Positions 34,334-43,438 of a DNA stretch of 64,000 nucleotides are shown here, piece after piece. The notes below the pieces were generated by a model that did no database searches, was not told the DNA's origin, and was given only the letters and a program-made list of their open reading frames with translations. This stretch comes from Desulfurivibrio sp044068515 (lineage in GTDB: Bacteria; Desulfobacterota; Desulfobulbia; Desulfobulbales; Desulfurivibrionaceae), in contig NZ_JBIPKI010000001.1 of the NCBI RefSeq assembly GCF_044068515.1, positions 186,001-250,000 on the forward strand. The letters are read 5' to 3'. Position 1 is the stretch's first letter. Every line of letters starts with the position of its first letter. A program made the translations under genes and the position numbers.

Positions 34334-34933
34334 TCACGAGGCCTTGTTGCCGCTCGTTTCCCGGCTGAGGCTCCGCAACAGCCGGAGATACACCTGTTCG
34401 GCCAGACTGTCAACCAACTGAAAAAGGGCCTGGCGCTTGTTGGCGTCGGTCTGGCTGATGCTGGGGCTGAGATTATAGGTTTCTTCCAGGCGCATATTGC
34501 TGTTTTGCCAGATGATGCGGCCACTCTCCCTTTCCTTTACCGTTACCGCGGCGGTCAGCACGGCGGTGAGGGAACGGGCGGTGGTGGTGGTATCGTAGGA
34601 AAACCCGGGATAGCGCACCGAACTGATTCGACCCCGCAGCACATAGTCAGCCTGCTGTTCTTCGGCGACCAGGACGATTCGTCCCGATTGGGCCAGCCAG
34701 TCGTTGATGGCGTTATGGGCCTGCATTTCCAAACCCATTTCACTGGTGGCGTTGGTCCACATGGGGGCGTAGATGCGGGTGGGCGGCAGGTCGCGAACCG
34801 CCGGCATCACATTGGGGTTGTGATAGCCGCAGGCGTTCAGGAGCAGCAGGCAGAGCAAGAGTAAAGCCGCCGACCGGCGGATCCCGGAAAGAACCAAACT
34901 GGCCAACGGTGCCGGTTGCTGGGTAAAGGGCAT
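34334..34933 (-). CDS. lptE: LptE-like LPS-assembly lipoprotein
   Basis: 199 aa. A lipoprotein signal ends in the lipobox LLNAC (Cys35), followed by GYHNPNVMPAVRDLPPTRIYAPMWTN, as in LptE/RlpB. The rest is a mixed alpha/beta domain with a conserved NSNMRLEETYNL. LptE plugs the LptD translocon in the outer membrane and delivers LPS to the surface. The gene is 54 bp downstream of leuS, matching the leuS-lptE order known from many Gram-negatives; holA, which often follows, is replaced by tkt. Confidence 0.87.
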   Translation of the reverse strand: MPFTQQPAPLASLVLSGIRRSAALLLLCLLLLNACGYHNPNVMPAVRDLPPTRIYAPMWTNATSEMGLEMQAHNAINDWLAQSGRIVLVAEEQQADYVLRGRISSVRYPGFSYDTTTTARSLTAVLTAAVTVKERESGRIIWQNSNMRLEETYNLSPSISQTDANKRQALFQLVDSLAEQVYLRLLRSLSRETSGNKAS

Positions 34934-34987
34934 GGTAGCTTAATTTCCCGGGGTTAAGGTCCGCGGTTGCTTAAATGATATTTTAAC

Positions 34988-37477
34988 TCAGATTACGATA
35001 TTGACCAGCTTGTCGGGGACTACGATGACTTTGCGCACCGGGGCATCGCCGATGAATCCCTTGACCTTGTCATCGGCCAAGGCCAATTGCTCAAGTTCCG
35101 CTGCCGGCGTCCCCGGAACCACCTGCAGGCGGCCGCGGACCTTGCCTTTAACCTGGATCACCACCGTGATTTCATCTTCTTTGGCCGCCTCCGGGTCGTA
35201 TTCCGGCCAGCTTTGGTTGTCCAGGGGTTCGGGGTGGCCTATTTCCTCCCAGAGTTCAGCGCAGAGATGCGGGACCATGGGAAAGAGCAGGGTCAGAACG
35301 GTCTCCACCGCTCGGCGGTTGACGGCCGGATCCGGTTTTTGCTCGATCTCCGGACCATTGAGGGCCAACAGGGTGTTGGTCAGTTCCATCACCGCGCTGA
35401 TGGCGGTATTGAACTGAAAGCCCCCCTCCACATCCCGGCTGACCTTGCGGATGGTCTGGTGGGTTTTGCGATGGAGAGTCCGATCGGCGGCGCTCAAGTT
35501 CGAGGGCAGTTCCCGGGCGGCATTTTGCAGCATGGCCAGGTGATCGCCGATAAACCGGTGAATCCGGCTCAGGAAACGGAAGGCCCCCTCGACGCCCTGG
35601 TCATTCCATTCCAGGTCCCGTTCGGGGGGGGCGGCGAACATGCTGAAGAGCCGGACGGTGTCGGCTCCGTATTTGGCGATCAGTTCGTTGGGGTCCACCA
35701 CGTTGCCCTTGGATTTGCTCATCTTGGCCCCGTCCTTGATCACCATGCCCTGGGTAAGCATGTTGGTGAAGGGCTCGTCGATGGAGAGATAACCGAGGTC
35801 GCGCAGCACCTTGGTAAAGAAGCGCGAGTAAAGCAGGTGGAGGATGGCGTGTTCGACCCCGCCGACATACTGGTCAACCGGCAGCCAGTAAGCGGCCGCC
35901 TTTTTTTCCAGCGGGCCATCCTGGCTGTCGGGACAGGTGTAGCGGGCAAAATACCAGGAAGACTCCATGAAGGTATCCATGGTGTCGGTTTCCCGTCGGG
36001 CCGGACCATGGCAGCTGGGACACTCGGTGTGGATGAAGCTCTCCAGGGTGTGGAGCGGTGACTTGCCGGAACTTTCGAAGTTGACATCGGTGGGCAGCAC
36101 CACCGGCAACTGCTCGGCGGGAACCGGCCGGATGCCGCAGCGGTCGCAATAGATAATGGGAATCGGGGCGCCCCAGTAGCGCTGGCGGGAAATGCCCCAG
36201 TCCCGCAGGCGATAGGTAATCCTGCGCCGGCCGATATGCAGTTCCTCGGCCCGGCGGGTTATGGCCGTCTTGGCTTCTTCAGATTCGAGCCCGGAAAAAG
36301 GACCGGAATCGGCCAGAACGCCCGGGCCTTCATGGGCGGCGGTCATGGTCGCTCCCGTCAGCGTCTCGCCGGCGGGTTGGACCACCGGGACCACCGGTAA
36401 CCGGTACTGGCGGGCGAACTCGAAATCGCGCTGGTCGTGGGCCGGGACCGCCATCACCGCCCCGGTTCCGTATTCCATCAGGACGAAGTTTGCGGCATAA
36501 ATGGGCAGCCGGCTTCCGGTGAAGGGGTTGAGGCAATACCCTCCGGTGAAGACTCCTTCCTTGGGAGGTTCCTCGCCGGGTTTGAGGCTGCGGCGGGCGG
36601 CCCGGGTCCTTTCCACGAAGGCGCTGACTTCGCTTTCCCGTTCGGTGCCCCGGCTCAGTTTGGCGACCAGGGGGTGCTCGGGGGCCAGCGACATGAAGGT
36701 GGCCCCGAAAATGGTATCCGGCCGGGTGGTGAAGATGATCAGCGGATCATGATCTCCCTCCACCGGGAAGGCAATTTCGGCCCCGGTGCTTTTGCCGATC
36801 CAGTTGCGCTGCATGGTCAGGACTTTTTCCGGCCAGCCCGGCAACTGGTCGCAGCCGGCCAGCAGTTCCTCGGCATAAGCGGTTATTTTGAGGAACCAGC
36901 CGTTCATTTCTTTGGGCGTGACCTGAGTGTCGCAGCGCCAGCAGGCCCCGTTGATCACCTGCTCGTTGGCCAGCACTGTCTGGCAGGGACCGCACCAGTT
37001 GACGGTGGTCAGCTTGCGGTAAGCCAGCCCTTTCTCATACATCTTGCAGAAGAAGAGTTGCTCCCAGCGGTAATAGGCGGGATCGCAGGTGGCCAGTTCC
37101 CGGTCCCAGTCGTAGCTCAGGCCCAGGCGCTGGAGCTGGCCCCGCATGTAGTCGATATTATCGTAGGTCCAGCGGGCCGGATGGGTGCCGTGCTTGATGG
37201 CGGCGTTTTCCGCCGGCAGGCCGAAGGCGTCCCAGCCCATGGGATGGATGACGTTGTCGCCGCGCATCCGCCGGTAACGGGCGACCACATCGCCGATGGT
37301 GTAATTGCGGACATGCCCCATGTGGATGCGACCCGAGGGGTAGGGGAACATCTCGAGGACGTAATATTTCCTGCGACTCGGCTCCGCTTCGACTTTCCAG
37401 GTCTTGGCGGCCAGCCAGCGGGAGCGCCATTTTTCCTCGATGGCAGTGAAATCGTAGCGGGTCTGAACTGTGCTCAT
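34988..37477 (-). CDS. leuS: Leucyl-tRNA synthetase
   Basis: 829 aa class I synthetase. The HIGH-type motif is HMGH (52-55, in YPSGRIHMGHVRNYT), and the KMSKS loop reads AKMSKSKGNVVDPNEL. An editing domain (CP1) lies between, with a zinc-like CDRCGIRPVP segment later. The C-terminal anticodon-binding domain and VIQVKGKVRGRLQV tail are normal. Only weak AAAGAAAG precedes the ATG. Heads the block leuS-lptE-tkt-dusB. The 317-bp upstream region contains a possible structured RNA (see separate entry). Confidence 0.97.
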   Translation of the reverse strand: MSTVQTRYDFTAIEEKWRSRWLAAKTWKVEAEPSRRKYYVLEMFPYPSGRIHMGHVRNYTIGDVVARYRRMRGDNVIHPMGWDAFGLPAENAAIKHGTHPARWTYDNIDYMRGQLQRLGLSYDWDRELATCDPAYYRWEQLFFCKMYEKGLAYRKLTTVNWCGPCQTVLANEQVINGACWRCDTQVTPKEMNGWFLKITAYAEELLAGCDQLPGWPEKVLTMQRNWIGKSTGAEIAFPVEGDHDPLIIFTTRPDTIFGATFMSLAPEHPLVAKLSRGTERESEVSAFVERTRAARRSLKPGEEPPKEGVFTGGYCLNPFTGSRLPIYAANFVLMEYGTGAVMAVPAHDQRDFEFARQYRLPVVPVVQPAGETLTGATMTAAHEGPGVLADSGPFSGLESEEAKTAITRRAEELHIGRRRITYRLRDWGISRQRYWGAPIPIIYCDRCGIRPVPAEQLPVVLPTDVNFESSGKSPLHTLESFIHTECPSCHGPARRETDTMDTFMESSWYFARYTCPDSQDGPLEKKAAAYWLPVDQYVGGVEHAILHLLYSRFFTKVLRDLGYLSIDEPFTNMLTQGMVIKDGAKMSKSKGNVVDPNELIAKYGADTVRLFSMFAAPPERDLEWNDQGVEGAFRFLSRIHRFIGDHLAMLQNAARELPSNLSAADRTLHRKTHQTIRKVSRDVEGGFQFNTAISAVMELTNTLLALNGPEIEQKPDPAVNRRAVETVLTLLFPMVPHLCAELWEEIGHPEPLDNQSWPEYDPEAAKEDEITVVIQVKGKVRGRLQVVPGTPAAELEQLALADDKVKGFIGDAPVRKVIVVPDKLVNIVI

Positions 37478-37794
37478 GTTTGCTTTCTTTGGGGAGATTT
37501 AATGGCAATTTGCCTCTTGGGCAGTGAAGGTAACCCGGTCGTAGAGTTTTAGCGCCAACCTGAATCAAGCGGTCCTGCTCTTTTACCTGAATGGTGCTAA
37601 AAAAACAACCGCGTCCTCGCAGATAGCCCTGGATCCGGCCAAGTCAAAAAAGTTGTGGCTGGCTGAAATAAGCCTGCGAGCTCTAAGGTTCCCGGGAGGA
37701 CTGGCACCAATAAGCTGCTTTGGCGCCCTGCTAGCTCTTTATTCCCCCGCTTGGTCGGGCTTGGAGCAAGCTTTGGAGATCCGGGCAGCTTTGG
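37478..37794 (-). other. Gene-free leader of leuS with possible structured RNA
   Basis: On the minus strand nested complementary arms suggest a rod-like RNA of about 175 nt: GCGCCAA (37726-37720) with TTGGCGC (37558-37552) closing it, and CTCGCAG (37680-37674) with CTGCGAG (37622-37616) inside, with GTCCT/AGGAC between. T6 and T7 runs occur within. It lacks the conserved T-box sequence, and I cannot assign it to a known class; size and shape recall 6S RNA, which is speculative. It could also simply be the leuS leader. Confidence 0.35.
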
Positions 37795-38529
37795 TTAAAG
37801 CTCGTCGCTGTCCACGTAGGCGTAAGCGCTGTGCTTGTGGATGGACTCGAAACTTTCCGCCCCCACCGAAAACCAGGAAATGGCCGGATGGCGGCGGGCC
37901 AGTTCCGCCACCCGACGAACCACATCCTCGACGAACATCGGGTTCCGGTAGGCCGCTTCGGTGACGAATTTCTCATCGGGTCTTTTCAGCAGGGCGAAGA
38001 CTTCGCAGGAAGCCCCGGCTTCGGCCATGGCGATCAACTCCTCCAGCCAGATGAACTTGCGGTACTGGACGGTGAGATTGATTTCGGCCCGCTGGTTGTG
38101 GGCCCCGCAGGCGCTGATCTCCCGGGAGCAGGGACAGAGAGTGGTGGCCGGGACCCGGACCGAGAGCAGGAAATCCTCGGCGGGGCCGATTCCGCCGGTG
38201 AAGCGGCAGGTATACTCCATCAGGCTGGGAGTGCCGCTGACCGGGGCTTTTTTTTCCAGGAAGTAGGGGAAAGTCATTTCGACGTGGGCCGAATCGGCCC
38301 GCAGTTTATCTTTCACTTCAGCCAGCAGTTGGCGGAAGATCCGGTTGCTCATTTCATCCTGGTAGCGATTAAGGATCTCGATGAAGGTGGTCACGCAGGT
38401 CTCCCGGTACTGGCGGGGCAGGTTGGCCTGCAGATCGATGGCGGCCACCGTGGGTTGGAGGCCGCCTGATTTCTCCCGCACGGTAATGGGATACCTGATA
38501 TTCTTGATGCCGACGCTTTGCAGTTCCAT
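37795..38529 (-). CDS. folE2: GTP cyclohydrolase IB (FolE2/MptA)
   Basis: 244 aa. Converts GTP to dihydroneopterin triphosphate for folate or queuosine-type pathways. Motifs: MELQSVGIKNIRYPITV at the N-terminus, VPATTLCPCSREISACGAHNQRAEINL (metal-binding Cys/His region), FVEDVVRRVA and HKHSAYAYVD. The frame is open much further upstream, but similarity begins at MELQ (ATG 38529). It is a unit apart from dnaB by 193 bp, so cotranscription with the ribosomal block is possible but not certain. Confidence 0.92.
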   Translation of the reverse strand: MELQSVGIKNIRYPITVREKSGGLQPTVAAIDLQANLPRQYRETCVTTFIEILNRYQDEMSNRIFRQLLAEVKDKLRADSAHVEMTFPYFLEKKAPVSGTPSLMEYTCRFTGGIGPAEDFLLSVRVPATTLCPCSREISACGAHNQRAEINLTVQYRKFIWLEELIAMAEAGASCEVFALLKRPDEKFVTEAAYRNPMFVEDVVRRVAELARRHPAISWFSVGAESFESIHKHSAYAYVDSDEL

Positions 38530-38722
38530 GATGGCGACAAACTCGTAGAAAATTATTTGACTCCGGCGCTGGTCAACCAGGGCCAGCAAGTTGACCGGGG
38601 TGGCCGGCCGGAGAGGAATAAACCGTTGGCCGCTCCGGAAGGGCCCCGGCGCGGCGGGGAGGATGGGACCGCCAGGGGGGCCGCAGGTGGCCGGGGTCAG
38701 CTTACTGGCCGGGGGGGGGACC

Positions 38723-40084
38723 TCAATGATCGCCCGGCATATCTTGGCGGGCGAGATTTTCAAAGGTGGTGAAACGGTCAAGAAAGGCCAGTTCCACCGT
38801 GCCGGTGGGGCCATTGCGCTGCTTGCCGATGATCAACTCGGCGATCCCGCGTTTGGGGTTGTCTTCCGCCTTGTTGTAAACTTCGTCGCGGTAGATGAAG
38901 CAGATCACGTCGGCATCCTGTTCGATGGCTCCCGATTCCCGCAGGTCGGAGAGCTGGGGGCGCTTGTTGGGCCGGCTTTCCAGGCTGCGGTTGAGCTGGG
39001 ACAGGGCCAGTACCGGGATATGAAGCTCCTTGGCCATCGCCTTGAGCGAGCGTGAAATTTCACTGATTTCCTGTTCGCGCGACTGCACGTTGCTGCGGCC
39101 CCGCATCAGCTGCAGGTAGTCCACCACCAGCATGCCGATATCATGTTCGGTTTTCAGCCGCCGGGCCTTGGCTCGCAGTTCGAGGACGCTGATCGCCGGG
39201 GTATCGTCGATATAAATGGGGGCGTCGAGCAGCATGTTGTAAGCCCGGGTCAGCTTGGGCCAGTCCTGCTCCTTGAGAAAACCGGTCCGCAGGCGCTGGG
39301 AATCCACCCGGCTCACCGAGCAGAGCATCCGCAAGCCCAGTTGCTCCTTGGACATTTCCAGGCTGAAGATGCCCACCGGGGTCTTGTGCATCAGGGCGAC
39401 ATGCTGAACCATGTTCATGGCCAGGGCGGTTTTGCCCATGCTGGGCCGGGCCGCCAGGATAATCAGGTCGGAGGGCTGCAGGCCGGCGGTCATTTTGTCG
39501 AGATCGTGGTAGTCGGTGGGAACCCCGGTGATGTGCTCCTTGCGCTCGTAAAGGGCTTCAACGTGCTTGAAGGTCTCGTTGATGACCTGCTTCATCGGCC
39601 AATAAGACTGGCCGCTTTTGGCCCGCGAGATTTCAAAAACGGTTTGTTCGACCTCGTCCAGCAGGGCGTCGATATCGTCCTGTTCTTCGTAACAGCGGCT
39701 GGCGATTTCGGTGCTGGTTTGGATCAAACGGCGGAGAATGGCCTTGTCGCGGACGATGCGGGCGTAATGGGCGAGATTGGCGGCCATCGGCACCAGGTCG
39801 GTGAGCGAGGCCAGGTAAGCCGGGCCCCCGATCTGGTCGAGCTTGCCGGCGTCCTTGAGGTTATTGGTGATGGTGATCAGGTCCAGGGGCTCGTTTTTTT
39901 CAAAAAGAGCCACCATGGAGGTAAAGATGGCGCGGTGGGCATCGCGGTAGAAATCGTCGGGGGTGATCAGTTCGGCCGCCCGGGCCATGGCCCCGGCCTG
40001 GAGCAGGATTGAACCCAGCACGCATTGTTCCGCCTCGACATTTTGCGGCGGAAGGCGGTGAGTGGAGGCGGTTGCAGTTTCCAT
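38723..40084 (-). CDS. dnaB: Replicative DNA helicase DnaB
   Basis: 453 aa, standard. The N-terminal DnaB domain opens with LPPQNVEAEQCVLGSILL, and the RecA-like helicase has Walker A ARPSMGKTALAMNM, VGIFSLEMSKEQL, Walker B IGMLVVDYLQLM and SQLNRSLESRPNKRP. ATG 40084 is chosen because the open frame upstream is not similar to the family. It unwinds DNA at the fork. It follows rplI by 196 bp in the common rpsF-rpsR-rplI-dnaB order. Confidence 0.97.
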   Translation of the reverse strand: METATASTHRLPPQNVEAEQCVLGSILLQAGAMARAAELITPDDFYRDAHRAIFTSMVALFEKNEPLDLITITNNLKDAGKLDQIGGPAYLASLTDLVPMAANLAHYARIVRDKAILRRLIQTSTEIASRCYEEQDDIDALLDEVEQTVFEISRAKSGQSYWPMKQVINETFKHVEALYERKEHITGVPTDYHDLDKMTAGLQPSDLIILAARPSMGKTALAMNMVQHVALMHKTPVGIFSLEMSKEQLGLRMLCSVSRVDSQRLRTGFLKEQDWPKLTRAYNMLLDAPIYIDDTPAISVLELRAKARRLKTEHDIGMLVVDYLQLMRGRSNVQSREQEISEISRSLKAMAKELHIPVLALSQLNRSLESRPNKRPQLSDLRESGAIEQDADVICFIYRDEVYNKAEDNPKRGIAELIIGKQRNGPTGTVELAFLDRFTTFENLARQDMPGDH

Positions 40085-40280
40085 AATGTCCCGGGCTGAT
40101 CGGGCCGCTGAGTGAACAGAAAGAGGGGGAGAGAATCCCGCCGGCCGGGGCGGGCGGCGGGAAACCCGCAAACGGACAGCGGCCCAGCAAAGACCGGCGC
40201 TCGGTCAAGGGGGCGTCTCGGTAAAGAGGCCGGAGACTGATGAGCGAGGGCCTTGCTGAACCGCCCGGTACCGACCCGGC

Positions 40281-40742
40281 TTACTGAGCCTCGCCTTCTG
40301 CCTGCGGCACCACTTCAACCTTGATCTCGGCGGTTACCTGGTAGCCTGCCTTGTAGGGTACCGTGTGGCTGCCCAACAACTTGATGGGCTCGTCCAGGAG
40401 GATCTTTTTCTTGTCGACCGTCACTCCGTGCGCCGCGAGGCCGGCCACGATATCGGAGCTGGTCACCGAGCCGTACAGTTTGTTGTCCTCGCCGGTACGC
40501 TGGGCGATGGTCACGGTTACTGCGGCGATCCGGTCGGCCAGTTTTTCCGCCTCGGACCGTTGGGCGGCCTTGCGGGAGGCGATGGCGGCCTGCTGCTTGG
40601 CCAGGATGGCGATATTGCTCTTGTTGGCTATCATCGCCTTACCTTGAGGAATCAGGTAATTACGGCCGTAACCGGCCTTGACCTTGACGATATCGCCTTC
40701 CTCGCCCAGGGTATCAATGGTTTCCTTGAGAATAAGTTCCAT
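40281..40742 (-). CDS. rplI: 50S ribosomal protein L9
   Basis: 153 aa. MELILKETIDTLGEEGDIVKVKAGYGRNYLIPQGKA is the N-terminal rRNA-binding domain; a long central helix of Lys/Ala/Gln residues and a C-terminal domain (KLYGSVTSSDIVAGL) follow. GGAG lies well spaced before ATG. Part of rpsF-rpsR-DUF2232-rplI. Confidence 0.97.
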   Translation of the reverse strand: MELILKETIDTLGEEGDIVKVKAGYGRNYLIPQGKAMIANKSNIAILAKQQAAIASRKAAQRSEAEKLADRIAAVTVTIAQRTGEDNKLYGSVTSSDIVAGLAAHGVTVDKKKILLDEPIKLLGSHTVPYKAGYQVTAEIKVEVVPQAEGEAQ

Positions 40743-40868
40743 TTTTCACGTCTCCATATGGGATTGGTCGGCATTGGGCCGACGGATACTCAATTTTACA
40801 GGTAAGTTTGCAACGTTAAACTCTTGGGCAAAGTCTTTTCGTTTATGTTCAAGAGTTGCCCGCACGGT

Positions 40869-41852
40869 TCACGGGCTCTCTCTTTTTTGCAGGCGCTGGC
40901 GAAAATTCAGGCGAATATCGGCCATTCCCAGCAGGGCCAGCAACAGCAGGCCATAAATCTGCATCAGGATCAGGGCGTAGCAAATGCCCCGCAACAGGGG
41001 CGGAACATTCCAGTAGGCCAGCAGGGCGCTCATGATGCCCAGCCCCTGCATGAAGTAAAGCATCCCGATGATCAGCGAACCGTTGAGGCCGATGGTGGCC
41101 AGCGGTTCCACCCGAACCAGCAGCAGGACCAGAGCCAGGGCGGCCGCGGCAATAAAATGTTCCGGCAGGCGCCAGTACTTGAACTCCGGCCAGGGAGTCA
41201 GGCGGGGATCCTTGCGCCGCAACAGCCAGTGGCTGGCCACCAGGTTGAGCCAGACCAGGCTGATAAAAGAAATCGTGAAGAGGGCCGGCCAGGCCCTGCT
41301 TATAAAGCGCTGCAGGTTCTCGTAGGCCGCCACCAACTCCTGGTCCGACAGGGGAGCTGCCGCGGCGCCGACGCCGTTTTCGGCCGCCGGCTCCAACTGC
41401 CCCAAGGCGGCGACCATACTCTGTTCCAGGCTTTCCAAAGTCACTTGCAGGGGGCCCGGGCCGCCGGTCAGGCCGGAGTATGCCCCCAGCAGGAGCCAGA
41501 GGCAGAACACGTAGCCCAGTCCCTTTATGCCGGTCCAGCTCGGGGCATCCCCGCGCCGGATCCCGGCGGCCAGGATGTAGCCCAGGGGCACCATGGTCAG
41601 CCCGAAGACGAAGACCAGCAGGCTCTGGCTGATCAGGGCCATGAGCCCTGCTGACCCCAGGGCCCACGTCACTACGGTATTGCCCTCCCTGCCGCCGAGC
41701 ACAACCAGGTGATAGCAGACCACCAGGGGGATCAGGGTGTGCAGCCAAATCAGCTCGATGGCAAAGAGGGGCAGAACCAAAGGTCCGGCCGTCAGGGCCA
41801 GAGCCCGGATCCGGCCCGGGGTAAATCTCGGTCCGCCGTAACTAGTCGTCAA
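40869..41852 (-). CDS. DUF2232 (YybS-like) integral membrane protein
   Basis: 327 aa with about eight hydrophobic helices. The last part, GLGIMSALLAYWNVPPLLRGICY with LILMQIYGLLLLALLGMADI, is the DUF2232 signature. Function is unknown; the family commonly sits between rpsR and rplI, exactly as here, and has been linked to membrane or sporulation-like roles only by context. A soluble loop of about 50 residues (EPAAENGVGAAAAPLSD) occurs mid-protein. It starts 18 bp after rpsR. Confidence 0.82.
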   Translation of the reverse strand: MTTSYGGPRFTPGRIRALALTAGPLVLPLFAIELIWLHTLIPLVVCYHLVVLGGREGNTVVTWALGSAGLMALISQSLLVFVFGLTMVPLGYILAAGIRRGDAPSWTGIKGLGYVFCLWLLLGAYSGLTGGPGPLQVTLESLEQSMVAALGQLEPAAENGVGAAAAPLSDQELVAAYENLQRFISRAWPALFTISFISLVWLNLVASHWLLRRKDPRLTPWPEFKYWRLPEHFIAAAALALVLLLVRVEPLATIGLNGSLIIGMLYFMQGLGIMSALLAYWNVPPLLRGICYALILMQIYGLLLLALLGMADIRLNFRQRLQKRESP

Positions 41853-41870
41853 ACCGGGGCCCGACCCTGA

Positions 41871-42110
41871 TTAAAAGTTCGGATTGCCGGAATAGGGCAA
41901 CAGGGCGATCTGGCGGGCCCTCTTGATCGCCTCGCACAACTGGCGCTGATGCTTGGCGCAATTGCCGTAAATTCGCCGGGGGATAATCTTGCCCCGTTCG
42001 GTCAGAAAGCCGCGCAGAGTTTTGATATCCTTATAGTTAATAACCAGACCTTTATCGCTGCAGAAACGGCAGACCTTGCGGCGGCCGAAGAATTTCTTCC
42101 GTTTAATCAT
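41871..42110 (-). CDS. rpsR: 30S ribosomal protein S18
   Basis: 79 aa. KRKKFFGRRKVCRFC and YKDIKTLRGFLTERGKIIPRR, with GNCAKHQRQL, are family motifs; Cys pairs (CRFC, C) suggest a zinc-binding form. Two in-frame ATGs are possible (42116 and 42110); I choose 42110 since AAGGA then lies 8 bases upstream. S18 pairs with S6 on the ribosome and follows it here. Confidence 0.96.
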   Translation of the reverse strand: MIKRKKFFGRRKVCRFCSDKGLVINYKDIKTLRGFLTERGKIIPRRIYGNCAKHQRQLCEAIKRARQIALLPYSGNPNF

Positions 42111-42137
42111 GATCATGATCCTTTATGGCTGCGAGAC

Positions 42138-42521
42138 CTAGGCGGTCTCCTCGTTGTCGTCGTTCTCTTCGCTTTCCTCGTCAGTATCGGGGCCGGCCCC
42201 CTCTTCGTCGCTCAGGGAAAATGGCTCCTGGTTGTCGATGAGTTTTACGGTGAGATACTTGAGGATCCGATCGTCGATCCGCAACAGTCGCTCCATTTCC
42301 TTGATCCCGTCGGGTTCGCAGGTGAAGCGGAGCATGATGTAGAAGCCCTGGTTTTCCTTCTTGATCGGATAGGCGAGTTTTTTGAGGCCCCAGCGATCGG
42401 CTCCGGCGATTTCGCCCTGGTGGGCATTGATCACCCCGGAGTACTTGTCAATGATGGCGGTGAGTTCGGCCTCGGCGGCCAAGCCGGGTCGGATGATGAT
42501 GACGGTCTCGTAATTACGCAC
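42138..42521 (-). CDS. rpsF: 30S ribosomal protein S6
   Basis: 127 aa. The start is GTG 42521, shown by a perfect AAGGAGG and by the family N-terminus RNYETVIIIRPGL. The core ends near TVKLIDNQ; an acidic tail of about 25 residues (Asp/Glu-rich) follows, as in several species. First gene of the rpsF-rpsR-DUF2232-rplI-dnaB block. The leader contains a 7-bp hairpin at 42545-42570 and CCG triplets that could be an S6:S18 autoregulatory motif. Confidence 0.95.
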   Translation of the reverse strand: MRNYETVIIIRPGLAAEAELTAIIDKYSGVINAHQGEIAGADRWGLKKLAYPIKKENQGFYIMLRFTCEPDGIKEMERLLRIDDRILKYLTVKLIDNQEPFSLSDEEGAGPDTDEESEENDDNEETA

Positions 42522-42622
42522 GTGGTCCTCCTTACGGGCATGCGGCCCTTTTGCTAGGCGCAGAAAGGGCAAAGAGGTGTTTAAGGCGAACGGCGGCCAT
42601 TCCGCTGTTGCCGAAAAGAGGC

Positions 42623-42652
42623 CTTTTACCATGAGGATGGGAGGACTGTCAA
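42623..42652 (-). promoter_or_regulatory. Promoter of the rpsF ribosomal operon
   Basis: A perfect TTGACA (42652-42647) with TAAAAG (42628-42623) 18 bp downstream on the minus strand, about 100 bp from the rpsF start. Confidence 0.7.
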
Positions 42653-42753
42653 GAGCTCTGTCGTCCGACTATGCCTGCCCCGAGCCGGGCGGAAAAGGAG
42701 GCGGTCAGAGTTGGGTTGCCGGCGACGGGCGCCAGCCAGCAGCGGTTACCTGC

Positions 42754-43152
42754 TTACTTTTTTTCTCCGGCCTTGATCTCCAGCCACTGGCGCCGGAGAT
42801 CAGCTTCCGAGGCAACCTGTTTGTCGCCAAAAACATGGGGGTGGCGGCGGACCATCTTGGCGGTGATCCCCTGGATCACCTCGGTCAGACCGAAAGCCTC
42901 CTGTTCCTGGTAGAGCCGGGCCAAAAAGATGACCTGAAAAAGCAAGTCACCCAACTCCTCCCGGATATTGTGCAGGTCGTCACGGGCCAGGGCCTCCAGC
43001 AGTTCATGGGTTTCTTCCAGCAGATAATGCTTGAAGCTTTCCGGGGTCTGTTTGCGGTCCCAGGGGCAGCCGTCGGGAGCCCGGAGTCGATCAACCAGGG
43101 CGACAAGTTCGGCGAAGGCGGCGGCTGACTCTTGCTGATTGGTTATGGGCAT
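42754..43152 (-). CDS. mazG: MazG nucleoside triphosphate pyrophosphohydrolase
   Basis: 132 aa single MazG domain (E. coli MazG has two, 263 aa). Motifs: CPWDRKQTPESFKHYLLEETHELLEAL and REELGDLLFQVIFLARL supply the EEXXE and EXXD metal sites, and RHPHVFGDKQV the C-terminal motif. It hydrolyses NTPs to NMPs and PPi, with house-cleaning or stress roles. Codes away from the AT-rich region 43153-43648. An overlapping frame (43143-43388) upstream is not supported. Confidence 0.92.
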   Translation of the reverse strand: MPITNQQESAAAFAELVALVDRLRAPDGCPWDRKQTPESFKHYLLEETHELLEALARDDLHNIREELGDLLFQVIFLARLYQEQEAFGLTEVIQGITAKMVRRHPHVFGDKQVASEADLRRQWLEIKAGEKK

Positions 43153-43438
43153 ATGGTTCGGCGGGTTTTCCCCTGGGGTGGCCGGGGCGGTCCCTCTCCT
43201 TTAGTTGCTGTTGTTTGGCGGAAAGCCTTGGCGATAGATGCCGGCAAAATAACTTTCTCTATCTGACAACGCAAGAAAACTCCAAACATAATCCCTGTCC
43301 TATAAAATGCGCAAAATTTCGCACCTGGCGCGAATTGTTGCACTGGGCGCGAAACCGAAAGCGTTTGTCGAACTTGCAACATTTGCACAATTAGTTGATT
43401 ATCGGTGGTTTGTTTCTTAACAAAAAATATACTTAAAA

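Noticed and set aside
37478..37794. T-box riboswitch for leuS
   Set aside because: No AGGGTGG-N-ACCGCG T-box sequence and no clear terminator/antiterminator pair next to the start codon.
43335..43352. A second sigma-54-like sequence TGGCGCGAATTGTTGCA
   Set aside because: GG and GC are 11 bp apart and not 10, so it does not fit the strict spacing.
43143..43388. 81-codon open frame overlapping the mazG start
   Set aside because: No good ribosome binding site for the full frame, composition unlike a protein (Arg/Pro/Lys end) and overlap with mazG; the region reads better as regulatory DNA.
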